In this document: one piece after another, positions 25,279 to 38,748 of the stretch
Layout: every line of letters begins with the position of its first letter
How positions within the stretch are numbered: the stretch's first letter is position 1
Source: Cavenderia fasciculata
Taxonomy: Eukaryota > Evosea > Eumycetozoa > Acytosteliales > Cavenderiaceae
Length of the DNA stretch: 64,000 bases
Direction of reading: 5' to 3'
NCBI RefSeq assembly: GCF_000203815.1
Contig: NW_004457695.1
Coordinates: 2,354,054 to 2,418,053 of the forward strand
Position numbers and translations under genes: made by a program
Notes under the pieces: model-generated
Database searches by the model: none
Told to the model about the DNA's origin: nothing
Seen by the model: the letters and a program-made list of their open reading frames with translations, nothing else

Positions 25279-27095
25279 CTTCTTTATTTGAATGAGATTA
25301 ATATATATATACAAATCTACTCTATAGGAGTAAGTAGTAGAGAAGAACTATAGGATGGGGGTAGGTATGTAATAATGAAACTATAATGAATGAATGGGGT
25401 GGATCGTCTTCTGCTCTATTATTTTTGGCGCCAACTTTTTAAAATCCAAAGTAAGAGTACATTGTGAAGTTCTTGAAAAATGTTTGTCCGTTTCAATGAA
25501 CAAAAGTGTTGTGTTTGTTTGGTGCGGGATAGTAGGATATTATCTCCCAATCCAATAACCACAAAACAAACCACAAATCTTAATCTAATAATCAATCATA
25601 TATGATGATCAAAAAAAAGATAATAATGTTTATCAATCTTGAGGGTGGGATGACACCTTGAAGAACATTCAATTATTCTTTTATTTATTTATTTGATCAA
25701 CTCATCTTACATCCATCACGCACGTGTCTTGCGTGTGCCTTGTTGAAACTACCGTTTATCGTCACATATTGTATTGGTTATTATTGTTTTATCTGTACGT
25801 GTTTCTGTCAGAGACCGACGGACAGATATCACATGACAGCTATTTTTGACAGCTGAAACAAGAAGAAGATGACGGATCCATCCACCGCGCGAGCACCACT
25901 GAGACACCCTCCAAAACTGTTTTTTTATTTTATTTATTTTTTTGATCAAACAATTCAATTGGATAGTTTTATCACCCAAAACTCTAGTCCTCTTTGAATA
26001 CCAACAACATAAACAAGCCTACCTTTTATCTTTTGTTCGATAAGATAAGAAAGAAAGAGAGAAAGAGAGAGAGAGATATATATACAGAGAGAGACATAGA
26101 TCATCACTCGATCAATAGTACTATAGGTGTAAACAAGGGTATGTTGGTACCTCTTTTTGAAGAACACATTGAACTTGATTGGATTGATTTTGGATCGTTG
26201 CCGTCACATCATTTTATCGTATCACACGAGAATAATAAATAACAACAACGACATCGACATCGATAGCGACATCGATAGCTCAAGCAAGCTAACTAGCTTC
26301 ACAGAGAGATCTACAGTACATACATCTAAAACACAACGATTCGATCAGATCAAAAAGACAATCACACCCAACTTTATAAGCACAACCCATTCACCTCACC
26401 ACCTCAAAGTCAAGACACAGACAGGCGTGTCATCATCCATCACCCACATTTCACCAACCCACCCACCCACACCATCATCATTAAAAACACAAAGCTTGTT
26501 TGTTGGGTGACAAAAAATTAATCTTCGAGCGAATCATTCAATCACATGTTTATTGTGCTTATATATGTATATCATTATTAATATTAACTGTATATCAATC
26601 AGTCAGTCAATTAATCAATCAATCCATCATCATCCACATATCATTCATTCATTCATTCATTCTGATAATAATATATCATAAATCTATATAACATATATAA
26701 TATTATTATTTATTAATCATACATTCTCTCTTCTTTATTCAGCAGCAGCAGTAGTAGTAGCAATAGCCAATAACAGCAATAGCAACATCTTTATTCACAA
26801 CAACAACAACAACAACAACAACCATTGTACTATTATAATAGAAAGAGACATATATATATATATACATCATACATAGTTATATAACTATCCTCTATCCTTA
26901 TCCAACAACAAAGAATCCGTCAGTTTGCAACCAAATTCAACCTTTTTTCGAATTTGATTTATTTTTTTAATTTTTTTTTTTTTGTAATATCAGCCACCTT
27001 ACAGAGACAGATACAAAAGTTTGTTGTTGTTTATCATATAATAATATATCACAACACCAAGTATTAGTTAGAGTAATAGTAGAGTAAAATAAACC
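25279..27095. promoter_or_regulatory. Large divergent spacer with a long leader before the 27,096 gene
   Basis: This is the largest non-coding stretch, about 1.8 kb, between two outward starts. The left part (25279-25980) is AT-rich. From about 26240 to 26510 the plus strand is rich in A and C, poor in G and free of homopolymers, unlike normal spacer, and looks like transcribed leader. A GTATGT at 26139 and a T-tract followed by ATATCAG at 26993 could bound a leader intron of about 855 bases. Trinucleotide runs (CAG/TAG/CAA) lie at 26740-26820. ORFs here lack good starts or codon bias and I do not call them. Confidence 0.45.
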
Positions 27096-30000
27096 ATGTC
27101 AGAGGAAACAAGTAAAAACTTGGCCTCGTCAATGGGTCGAAGAGGAACCTTTTCAAAGGCAAAAAGCTTTAGAAAGCCTGGCTTCAACTTGGAGTCGAAT
27201 CAGGCATCGTTGTCAAACGGTGGTTCTCATACATATAAATATCTAAGTATGTGTAAAGTAATGTGTGAATAATAGTTGGTAGTAGAGTAGAAGTAGGGAG
27301 TAGAGAGAGCAGAGTATAGGAGGTAGGAGAATGGATTAAAGATATTAATACAACTTGTTGATTATTATTATTATTATTATTATTGATTTAGATGGAGGAG
27401 AATATACAGGACCAGAAGTTAGTAATATTCAATCACCACCAACAACACCACGTAGAGATAGATCATCATCGATAGCATCCAATTCGTCGACATCGTCGGT
27501 TGGAGGCATTACATTTGACGACGAAGATTCAAAGATACCCGTGTATTTGGGATCGGATGGAACATTGTACAATAAATACTATATAGCAGTCAAGATACTC
27601 GGTATACCGGGCGGCAACGATGAGCAGCCATCGGGCGCGACACCCAACAACAACAGACCAAAGCCATTTACAGGAACAGACAGCATATTCACATCGTTCC
27701 CGTCAGAGCACGGTGGCTTTGACAACTATTTCGATTACGAGCAATCAGTGTTGGATTGGAATTCACAGGTTGGCAACGCACTCAACAACATTAAATTGCC
27801 GATTGCTATGGGTCGCACCTACAGTCGTCCACGCATCACGCAGGGTAACGACCGCATCAGAAAGAACTCAGAGGCATCAAACGACGATTCATTTTCAACA
27901 AACGATAATGCGAGCGACCCAGCTGGCGACACACACCCACACCACGGCAGCAGCGGCGGCGGCGGCGACAATGAGTCAAAGCACAGCGATGGCGCACCGA
28001 CAATCGGTCTTGACTCGCGTAGTCGTAGTGGCTCGGACGCGTCGACTGGCTCGTTTGAGGGTAGTGGCCAGATTGGCCTGGACGGCTCGTCGCCGATCGA
28101 CGGCAGTCCCTCGAGTGGCAGTCTAACAGGTTTGGTCAACGGCACGCGCAGTCGCAGCAACAGCTCCACTTACTTTGACCCGCGTATCAACCGCTCCAAC
28201 TCCTTGTCGCCCAAGCAGTCGCTGCAGTCGCGTCTCGGCGACAGTGGCGACTTTAAGCTCGGGCGTGGAGGCAGCGTCATGAGCATGGACGAGGACCGCT
28301 GGACGCTGTCCAAGGATCCCTGGGAGGCACAACTCATCCTGCAAGAACCCGTCCCCGAGTTTTACAACAGTTTTGAAGAATACGAGTTTGCGATGCGCAA
28401 TTGGGCGATCGAGGTCATTATCAAGACACCCGTCCTCCCTCCCCATGCCAATCAACTCGGTCAGCTGCCAAACGGCGGCAACAACAGCGGTGGCAGTGGC
28501 GGCAGCAATAGCAGCGGTGACCAAGCATCCAACAGCAAGCAGGGTGGTGCGGGTGGCGCAGACGGAGACGCTGCGTCCGGCCACAAGCACGCTGCCGCCA
28601 GCCGTTCGCTCAACGCGGTCGGCACCGACGGCCTGCTCGACATTGACATCAAGCAGTGGATCGTCCGCAGCGGACTGATCGACATGACACCCGAAGAGCA
28701 GCGCGTCGCCGAGCAACATCTCGACGTCATCGACCGTCTTTTCAAGGCGACATTTGGTAATGGCGGACGCTTCTTTGACAGCGTCGCACTCAAAGAGGAC
28801 AAGCAGTGGCAAAAGATGCCCAACGGCGAGGGCAAGATCAACCTCATCGACACGTTTGACAAGTGGTACCGTCGCAAGCTCAACTGGCATCGCAACTCGC
28901 TTGCCAACTACAAGGGCGGCATCTGGTCGGTGCATCTGCTCATGCCGGCCATTCCAACCGGCTGGAAAGAGTCAAATGTGCGCAAGCAGGCGTTGTTGCC
29001 ACCACTCCCCATCCGCGCGCTGCGTCGTACCGACATCCAGTCAGAGGCAGACGGCAAGCGTGTAGACACGACCATCGTGTCGCCCGCCATGCCCATGGAC
29101 TACACCAAGATCCTCAAACCCAACATGAATATCCAGTACATACTCGGATTTTACGAGAGTCCGTCTGTTTCTACGACCAGTCCATTTGCACCAACCGCGA
29201 GCATCTCGGCCGAAGAGACACGCCAGTACATCAAGATTGCACGTTTGTACGACCGTCGTCTTGTGCACTCGTACCGCTTTGACACATTCTACTCGTGGTC
29301 CAAGTACCCACAGGCTGCTGGCTTGCCCAACACCAACCAGCCACCCGATGTACTCGCCATGCTCCAGTCGCAGAAACAAGATGTCGAAGCTATCCTCATC
29401 CAACAACCATTCGAGTTTAGTAGTATTTTGGCACTTGTCAACACTGCCAGTGTCTACCTCGACAAGTTCCAAGAGTGTTTTGATTTTGATACGTCGGTTG
29501 GAATTGCCGCGCACTATGCTGTCGCACTCCCACCCATTGTCACGCAGATTGTCGCACCCACCTCACCTGCCTCTCCCGGTGGCGCCACCACCCAAAGCTC
29601 ACTCGGTCAATCCACCTCGTCGATGGCCAACCCCAATGCCATCAACAACACGGGCAGCGCGATTGGCAACATGTCGGGTTCATCCCCTAACCCAATGGGA
29701 ACACCCACCAAGCAGTACAGTAACACCCCCAACTCGCCACACCACCTCTTGGCCAGTCCCCCCAGCCGATCCGGTTCGATTGGCAGCTTCACCTTTGGCA
29801 GTCCTGCGTCCAACAAGATTCTCCTCTCACCATCATCGCACAATCCAAGTCTTTTGGCAAACATGAGCAACAGCAGCACAGGTGTCGAATCTCCTCGACC
29901 ATCGCATCACTCTAGAATGGAACAAGTACAACAACAAGAGAACAAATTGACCAGCGGTGTTGGGTCTAGTGGCTCGCCATCACAAAGCACAGGTGGTAGT

Positions 30001-32206
30001 CCACGTTCAACCACTGCCACCTCTCCTCTTTTCAACACTCTCACCTCTGGCTCTGGTTCTAGTTCACCCTACACCACCAACTTTTACAACTACATCTCTA
30101 GTCACACCTTCCCAGAAATCCTCACCATCTTTGAAAAAGTTAACAGTCCATTGGCTCATGCCAAACTTTCCTCCCTTGTTCTTGCTTGTTTAGCTTCAGA
30201 TAAAGGTTCCCTTTTAATTGAAAGTATTATTATTTCAAAAGGTAAAGTAAACAAATACAAAACAAAGTACAGAGTATAAATAATTAATAATTAATTTTCT
30301 TTTCCTTTTTTTTTTTAGATATACAATCATTATATAGAATTGCTCAAGCAACTACCTATTTTGATGTTGTACCACTTGATTTATACCCATACCCAACTCA
30401 TTTTAATCTTGTCATGACCTCACAAATTGCAAAGGGACCAACTCAAGAAGTAGTTAGATTGGTATTTATGTATTATTATTTAAATATTATTCATGAAAGA
30501 GTACAATTCTACTCTTCAAATCCATCTGTAATATCTTGTATAAACTCTTCTAAAAAAGTATGTAAACACGTTATAGTTTGATAAAAATCATCATCTCTCT
30601 AATCTAAAATTATTTATTTATTCTTTTTTAGGAAACTGCCGAAAGAATTGGAAATCAAATTCAATCCGATAAAGAATTATTATCCAACATATTCAGAGCA
30701 TTGGGACGTAAATCTTCAACCATATCACATTGCTTCTTATTTGTTCTTGTTCAATTAATGAGAATGACTGATTGTCCTTCAGTTATCGTATGTAGTCATA
30801 GAAAAGCAAACTGTTTAGATGATGTAGTTTTAGAGTACTAAATTGTTTATTTCATTTTCTTTTTTTTTTAGTCATTCTTAAAATTAAAAGATAGTATATT
30901 ACCACATTTACGTGATTTATGTAATAGTAAATTCCTTCATTCACAATTTGCAGCCAAAAGAGTCTTTTCGATTTTACAAGAAGACGGATGGAAAGAATTC
31001 CTCTATGCCGAATACTCTGAAAAGGATGCATTGATTTCAGATTTAATGTTTGCCAAGGAATTGACACCAAGCAAGCTCAAGATTAGTATATCAAAGGCAG
31101 GTAGTGCCCACCAAAACAGCTCTACCACCACCTTTTCCAACAAGGGATCACTACTCAGTGACTTGGCACTCAACATGTGCATCAGTACTCTTGACGGCAT
31201 CAACTCGTCTGCTCAAATCCCATCGGTTAGATTCCTCCTCAACGACCAGTTGTTTTTACAAATCTACAACAACATCAAGTCTAGTGGAAAGACTGGTGAC
31301 CGTAACCTCGAAAATCTATCACGTCTCTTTGCCTACATTTGCAAGACTGCCGTTCGTTTCTCCATGATCAAAAAGAGTGATCAAATTAAAATCAACAAAA
31401 AGAGCACTACCGAACAAGAAATCCTCATTTCACCACCATTCATGTTTGAACTGCTAAGTTTGGTTACTACTTCTTCAAATGAAAAACCAATTGTAAAAAA
31501 TTGTATGTATTCAAATCGAAGAGAAGTTCTCAAAAAAGTTGATTAAAATAATAGTTCTAATTTATTTATTTATTTTTTTATTCCCATTTTAGATATGTTG
31601 GAATCATTAAGACATTTATTAAAACAACCAGAATTATTTGAAATATTAAAGAAGGAAGCCAATTTGTACAACAAATTATTAATTGTATCATGTCGTGAAG
31701 GCAAATATCCAGAGTTTAATCGTAATAGTTGGAGACTCTTTTTCCAAATCATTAGATTGCATCCAGGACACATTGAATTTTTGGAAAAGAGTAAATACCT
31801 GTCACAGTTTATCGATATCATCAACACGAACGCTGGTCCAGTTGTTCTCTCCAACTCTCTTCATTACCTCACCAAGCTCTTTGCCCTCGTTCACTATGAG
31901 AACCGTCGTGCAACCCTTTGGAAGGGATCAGTGTCAGACTCTAAGCACACTGAAAAGGATGTCAAGACACTGCGTGACTTTTTCACTGAACGTCACATGT
32001 TTATCAAGATCCACATGGTCTATAGACGTTATGTAGAAAGCTTCCCAGGTCGTCCATTTGTCCATCTTGTCAACCTCTACCAAGCCATCTCTACTTTACC
32101 AATCTGTCAAAAGTTGTTAAAAGATACAACAAAGACTTCAGACTATAAAGAAGGTTTTGCAAAGATTTCAAAATGGTTCAAGGATGAAAGTACTCCAACT
32201 AAATAG
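27096..32206 (+). CDS. Large conserved-looking protein of unknown function
   Basis: Six exons (27096-27246, 27392-30241, 30319-30557, 30632-30787, 30872-31502, 31593-32206) join in frame to 1,546 residues. I do not recognise it. The N-terminal two thirds mixes Ser/Gly/Asn-rich linkers with repeated globular blocks carrying a motif of the type F-D/N-x-Y/F-x-x-Y-E-x5-W: NYFDYEQSVLDWNSQV, FYNSFEEYEFAMRNWAIEV and, less exactly, IDTFDKWYRRKLNWHR. The C-terminal 470 residues are dense with helices and look like an armadillo/HEAT-type solenoid. No signal peptide, membrane helix or catalytic motif is seen. Exon 2 is unusually GC-rich for this window. The small first exon ends CTA A, and all splice phases agree. 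Confidence 0.85.
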
Positions 32207-32379
32207 AATTAAGTAAATAGTAAAAAGTAATAGTAATCCCCTCCCCCCTCCCCTTTAATTTAAAATAATAAAATAAAATATAAATAAATAAATAATACAT
32301 AATCTATCTATCTATCTAATATATTATTTAATGTCAAAATATTACTATTACTATTATTTTATTTGTGATTCTTTATTTA

Positions 32380-34889
32380 TTAAAGTTTATATAAATTATT
32401 AATTTTAGTAGTTTTGTTAAATTTAAATAGAGTTGGACAATTAGTTTCAATATCCGATTTAAAAGTTGATAATGTTTCGGTATGTCGTAAAGTGAAATAA
32501 AGTAATTCAACGATTTCATTGGTCAATGGTTGTGAAGATTGGTTTTGGTTGATGATTTGGTAGAGTTGTTGTTTGGCATCTCCACTGTCGTCTGCTCTGG
32601 CTGAGCTCCAAGTTTGGAGGACAATTCTCCAGAATGAATAGGCAGCATATGCCTCTTGATCCAAGGCAATGTTTGGACTACCACTACCAATACCAGCACC
32701 CAACTCGTTACTTGGGAAATGAAGGAAAAATAGTGGGATCACTTGTTGGTTTAGTTCATAGACATGATCATTGTTGGTCTTGAGATTGGACAATAACTCT
32801 AATTTGTGGAGTACTAGTTGAAGGTAAAAGTGATGACCTTCAGACTTGAAATCCAAAGCGTCTTGGATTCTTTCTTTTACATCGGATAGTGTCTTTTCAA
32901 CCAATTGTGTTTTGGTAGAGTTGTCATTGCTGACAGCGACAATGTTGATAATGTCATGGAGACGATTCAACAATTTGAATAACCATTGTACCCCATTTTC
33001 CTTGTAGACTTGTGCAGTGAGAGCAACCTCTCTTTTCGAGTCGGTCTTGTATTCTTGGTAGATCGATTGGTCGAGTTCAAGACAATACTTGATAGTCTCT
33101 TGTACTTGGTCGGTATCCCAAACCAATCCTTGCATGACGCTTACCAACTGATGGATGACATCCAACAAAAGAGACTTGTGTTGTGGAAAGAGAGTACCGA
33201 TCAACTCAAATGATGATTTGACACCTTGGTGGAATAGGTCTTGAGTGTTTTTGGTTACACCTTCCTTGTCGATAGATATCTTTACAATCTTGACCAAAAT
33301 GGTAATTGATGCGATGGATGGCTTGGTAGCAGCCACCTTGTATACTGGATCGATGACAGACTGCAAGTAGGGGTACATGACAGCAGTGTCGGGAAGGAGT
33401 GCTACGATTCTTGTCAAATAGGTTGTCTTGGCCGTGTCGGGTGTCAATTGGTTTTCTTGTGACCATTCAACAACTGGTTTCATCAAGGTTGGAATACTCA
33501 TTGCAACATAGTCTCCGTAGAATGTGAATATTTGGACGAGTACTTGAGCCCATGTATTTCTCTCATTCAAAGTATTATTAAAATGATCTTCCATAAATGT
33601 AGTAAAGTACTTGTTGAAATGATTTCTACCCAACAATGATCCAAATTGCATGAAAAGTGCAAATGCTGCCATATCATTCAACTCTTCCTTTGATTCTTTA
33701 AATGAAATAAATCTATCCAACAAAATAGTAAATATTTTTGATCCAAACTAAATAAATAATTAAAAGTAAAATAGAAATTAATAAATAATAATAATATAAA
33801 GAGATATCTCTAGAAATATGACATACATTTAAAAGTTTAGATGGATCAACCTTATCAATAATATTGGTAATATAATTTAATGAATTTCTAATAAACATTT
33901 CATTGTCAGAGGAAAGGAGTGATTCTAAAGCATCGTACAATTGGTTCAATACAATATCATTTGAATAGTTTCTGGCGGCGGTATACTTTTTATCGGCTGG
34001 TGACAAGATGGCAAGGATACAAATACAGTATTCTCTATCTACCAAATCTTTGAATGTTGTTTGTTGCTTTTGTTTCTTTGTCTCTAAAACAAGGTTGACG
34101 AGATTGATTGCTCTTTGTTGTGTTTCAGCATCCTCTTCTCCAAGGAAATAACTTCTAATGACCTTACCAAAACAGGAAATATCCAATATGAAATAATCAA
34201 TCAATGTAGCACTCTCTATTAATTTTAAAGAGTTATCTCTAAATGATTTTCTTGCACCATTGGTTGATTGTAATAATCTGGTTCTAAATTCACCCCAACT
34301 AGCTAAATAACAGAATTGATAAGTAAGAATGACATTATTGTTTTCTTTCTTAACTTGTGTAACTACTACTACTTACCTGTTCCATAGCCACCGAGAAGAC
34401 TGGTCAAAGTTGATATGATTGCATCTCTTGAGTTATCAGATAGACGATGGTGATACTCTTCATCATCAAGTAGATTGAATATTTCCAACAATGTATTACC
34501 ATGTTCCGAATTAATATTTGGCAACTTTAATGATTTATCTGCTAATTTACCAATTAATTTAATTGATTGGTTTTGAACCTAAAAAGTAAGTAAATTAGAA
34601 AGTATGTAATAAACAAAGTAAGTATTATTACATAATATGAAACCAACAATATAATTATTTAGTAAAGTACTACAACTACTACTATAATGATACTCACATC
34701 AAGTGAATCAGTGTTCTTGACGAGATATGTTAACCATAATAATGTTTCATAACATTGATTGATACAAAGATCAATGAATCTTTGCTTTGCATTACTCTTT
34801 TTGTCTGGTTGTTCTTTAACCAATAAATTGATTATTTCGATGAAGTCATCTGATGGTGGTGAAGTTGAAGTTGTTGTGGTCTGACTCAT
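32380..34889 (-). CDS. Alpha-solenoid-like protein of unknown function
   Basis: Four exons, 34889-34698 (donor GTGAGT), 34578-34377, 34302-33827 and 33747-32380, join in frame to 745 residues. The N-terminus is a short Thr/Ser tail (MSQTTTTSTSPPSD). The rest is predicted nearly all helical with the spacing of HEAT/ARM repeats (for example NEMFIRNSLNYITNIIDKV and YPYLQSVIDPVYKV). No membrane segment or catalytic motif is visible. It could be a transport adaptor, exportin-like or scaffold protein, but I cannot place it. It converges on the 27-32 kb gene with only about 170 bases between stop codons. Confidence 0.8.
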
Positions 34890-35670
34890 TATTCTTTAAA
34901 TTTTTTTTAATTTATTTGTACTTTGTATTATATATATAAATATTGGTTGTTTGTTAAAGTCTGGATGACATCAGCAATAGAGATTCATCTTTGTTTTCTC
35001 TCTCGGTTTATATATTGGAAGAAAAAGATCTTTATTATGAAAGAAAAATCATGATAAAAGGGAAGCTCGACTTTGGTATCTCAGATGAGCTGTCAACATT
35101 AATATCTTCTTTGATAGAACCCATCAACAGGACATTTTCGAGTTGAATCGTCCGAAACAGAAGCTTAATTACACGTCAACATCATCATGTATACATATAA
35201 TTCGCAAAACAATAAGAAAACAAAGATATGACCTAACAATTAGATTATTTTATTTTATTATTTCTTTATAGTCATTTAGAACTATATTCTATTCTTGACG
35301 TTTGGTAGTTGATACTTTGGTGGTAAGGAATTGATCACTACAAAATTAAAGACTGACCTGGTGCTGCATAGTTTCGAGTGATAAGGAAATCTAAATTATC
35401 TGACTTGGTAATTAGGATTTATATGCTCTCTAGCATCCCTGGGAAGATGTTCATCATCCTTGTAGACGAACATTGGTGGTTGATACTTCTTCTAAAGTAC
35501 TCTTGCTTGAACTGTGGGTATTTATATATATCCCCAAATCAATATGATTTAAAGTAATGTACAAATATTATTATTATTATTTTATTATATATTGTTGTTT
35601 TGTTGTGACCTAACCTATAAATTATTATATATTATATATATTATATATTATTACATTTAAATTAATTAAT
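34890..35670. other. Spacer with TA-rich repeats
   Basis: Two minus-strand genes flank this 780-base stretch. It includes the upstream region of the solenoid gene (34890-35000) and TA/TTA repeats near 35570-35650 next to the stop of the membrane-protein gene. I see no gene in it. Confidence 0.4.
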
Positions 35671-37142
35671 TTAAATGTCTTGAACTTGTTCACTGCAGTA
35701 GTCATTATTATTATTATTATCATCACCACAACCTTGTTCAATATCGTTTGGAGTTGTTGAAATATCTTCTTCATTCAAGTCGATAGTTGGGATTGATGGG
35801 GAAGTGGCCAAAGGTGAGGAAGGGGTACTAGGTGCCTTGGTCTGTGTGTCATAGACCTCGATCGTTCTTGAATTGAGTTCACGACTGGCAAATTGTGAAT
35901 TCATTCTTGATGCTTGACTTGATGATTGACCCTTTGATAAATCAATCTCATTGGTGCTGTTATCGGAATTGGCCGAAATTGTATTATGTGCTCTTCTCAA
36001 TAATAAATAATTTTTAAATGTTCCTCCTCCTAAAATAAATAATACAACTACCATTTGTCCAACATCAACAAACATAGTTATCTAAATATATAAAAAGTAA
36101 AGTAAAGTTAATATAAATCATATATAGATATATAAATTATTTGTTTTCTCTCTCTCTCTCTCTCTTTTTTTAACATACAAAAGTTGAAGCTGGGAAATAA
36201 ATATATTTCTTGTCTAAAACAAAATTAAATATAATGTCATGAATGACAATGATAATGACACCAGTGATACCTGTTCCAACCAATACTCTAGTAGTATAAA
36301 TATTACGATCGAAATGTTTCATTTTTGATTTCTTTTGAGATTCTTTCATTGCATTTGAAAACTTGATACCGTTGAACGCTTGCATAGTTGCAAAGGCTAT
36401 GATGAAAACAAAAAACCCTATTGCCTCCAATAAGGTTTGGTCTTGGAAAAGACAAATTATTTGAACGACAGCCATCCAAATGAAATACAATACTGATAAC
36501 ATATAACAGAATATTCTTACTCTTTTAGTATTATGTAATTTAATTTCTGTACTTATATAATATGTATACAATAATGACATCCTAGGAAATATAAATAAAA
36601 TTTTGAATTAGAATATGACCACAGATAAATATATATATTTAAATTTGATTGATCCATTATTCATACCAATATCCAGAAATAAATACCCAAGCAATTAAAA
36701 CAAAATATACTCCAAATGCAAAGAAGAAATAATATAAACTTCCAACTGCATAATCTTCTGGATATCTATATCTAAGTGCATCACCTATGATTCTGGCTGT
36801 TTGATTGAAATAGAATTTGATTTGATTAGTTTACAAACAAGTAAGAAAATCCAATTCGTTTTTCAGATCAAACTCTTGAAACATACTTGCACAAAAACAA
36901 AGAAAATTACAAAAGACCAGAAATCTATTATTGGTATATAATCGTCTTGCATTGGTCCATGTATGATAGACCTGTGCGGCATTGATGATAAAGAAGATAC
37001 AATAAATCGTTATACGGATACCCCAAAATGCGTACATCAATCTATCGGTTGCAACAGATCCAGTGTATGTGAATTCTTCGTTGTCAGACATTGCTGCTCC
37101 TACGCCACTGTCTAGTGTTTGGTTGAGTGGTGTTGCTGACAT
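35671..37142 (-). CDS. Seven-helix membrane protein, THH1/TOM1/TOM3-like
   Basis: Four exons, 37142-36887, 36796-36667, 36581-36179 and 36081-35671, join in frame to 399 residues. Seven hydrophobic segments are visible, beginning with YAFWGIRITIYCIFFIINA and including YYFFFAFGVYFVLIAWVF, IFCYMLSVLYFIWMAVVQII, AIGFFVFIIAFATM, VGTGITGVIIIVIHDII and MVVVLFILGG. After the last helix comes an 85-residue cytoplasmic tail rich in Ser, Thr and Asn. Arrangement and length fit the THH1/TOM1/TOM3 family of plant and amoebal membrane proteins, which resemble GPCRs. No ligand can be named. The first exon supplies a 30-residue outside tail without a signal peptide. Confidence 0.6.
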
Positions 37143-38133
37143 TTTAAATAAATAAAAAAGACCAAGAAATTATATTTCTTTCTTTGCTACTTTTTATCTG
37201 TATCTATCTATCTATCTATCTATCTATCTGTATAAATTTAGAACGAAAAAGAATAAGATGAGGAGAACCTACCTACTACCTTCCCTCCTCTTTCACAAGA
37301 GAGAGGAGAACTCAGAAACTGTTCGATTGGTTGTTTGTGTTAACTCGCCAAGTAGATTTACAAGATGGCAAAGTTGAATGAATCCATGCGAGAAAGAGGG
37401 ATGATCAAACAGCCGCGGTTTAATTCATTGAATACCACCGACGGCATCAAGGCGAAAAAGGGGGGGTATAGAGGCTAAAAAAATAATCGAGAACTTTGAA
37501 GATATTAATAAAAACACGGTAAAAAGACAAATTTAATAAAATTTTTGGCTCTTGAACCATGAAAAGACCATGAACCGACCTGACCTTATTTTTTGTGGGC
37601 ACCATCGCCCCATGGTGCTAACTGCAGTGGATCAGAGTGCTCAAGTGTTTTCGATACCGTACCAAAGCGATCGTTCACCATCGCCCGATTGATATGATAC
37701 CAATTCAAAGATGATTTTTCATTGACAGTACTGTCATACCTACCCTAATCTATTAGAAGTATACAGTGTTGTTTATTTTATCTATAATTAGCTAGTACTC
37801 TCAAAAAGAGATTAGTGGTGAGATGGGGAAGGAACCAATGATTGTTTGTTCAGAGTTAACATGAGTACAGTTCCTTGCTGAGTTTACTCGACAGATAACA
37901 AGATAAATATATTTATATAATTAATAGTCAAACAATTCTACATAATTGGGTGATGGAATTAGAGACTTGTGTTTTCGTTAAATTTAAACGAATGAAAAGA
38001 GAATAGTCTGTTTTTTTTAATGACTCGACCGAGTTTGCCGAAAAGAGTTTAATATCGAATTCTCATTCATTCATTTATTGTTGATCAATTCACACATCTA
38101 GATTTATATCTACCTCTATCTTTACTCATCAGA
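37143..38133. promoter_or_regulatory. Divergent spacer with a GC-richer core
   Basis: Nearly 1 kb separates two outward starts. It holds a (CTAT)n run at 37200-37230, a G-run near 37460 and a GC-richer block at about 37590-37700 that includes a perfect 7-bp hairpin (37599-37605 with 37612-37618). I see no ORF of note. Confidence 0.45.
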
Positions 38134-38692
38134 ATGATTGAATTATTCTTTGAGACTTTAAAAGTCACAGATGATACAACTCAGATCAAAGCAGCACTAC
38201 AAAGTTTCTTTAAAGAGTTTTGTACCACCAAAGCAGACACTTCAAAATACATTCAATCTTTTACCTCTGGTATCATCGATCTCGTTCAATACCTTGAATC
38301 AGTCAACCACAACAACAATGCCACTATTGATTTGGATTCAATCAATCTACTTAGAAAGTCAACTATCTCTATTGGTTTGGTAAGAAGAAGATAGATACAA
38401 CAATATTAATAATAATGCAATACAATACACCTAGCTAACTATCTTTCTCTATCTCTATCTCTTTTTTAGATTGCTCGTTATTCACCATATGCATCATCAT
38501 TTAAAGAACATCTAAGAGACATATTTGCAAATGTCGTAGAACCTTTATTATTATTTAAGCCAACTGCTGCATCTTCACAATCAACATTTGTAAACTTGTC
38601 AAATGAAATATCTGCTTTAAATGTATGTACGATTGTTGTTAACATATAAAGTAGAGGAAATGATCAACCAACCCTCCCGTTCTAATTATTGT

Positions 38693-38748
<56 letters not shown>

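Noticed and set aside
25994-26510. ORFs of 82 and 117 codons in the large divergent spacer
   Set aside because: One is dominated by GAGA/TATA repeats and the other lacks an ATG start; codon composition does not resemble the real genes.
28123-28935. 270-codon minus-strand ORF opposite the 27-32 kb gene
   Set aside because: It lies in the GC-rich exon where stops are rare in all frames; there is no start context, splice structure or family similarity.
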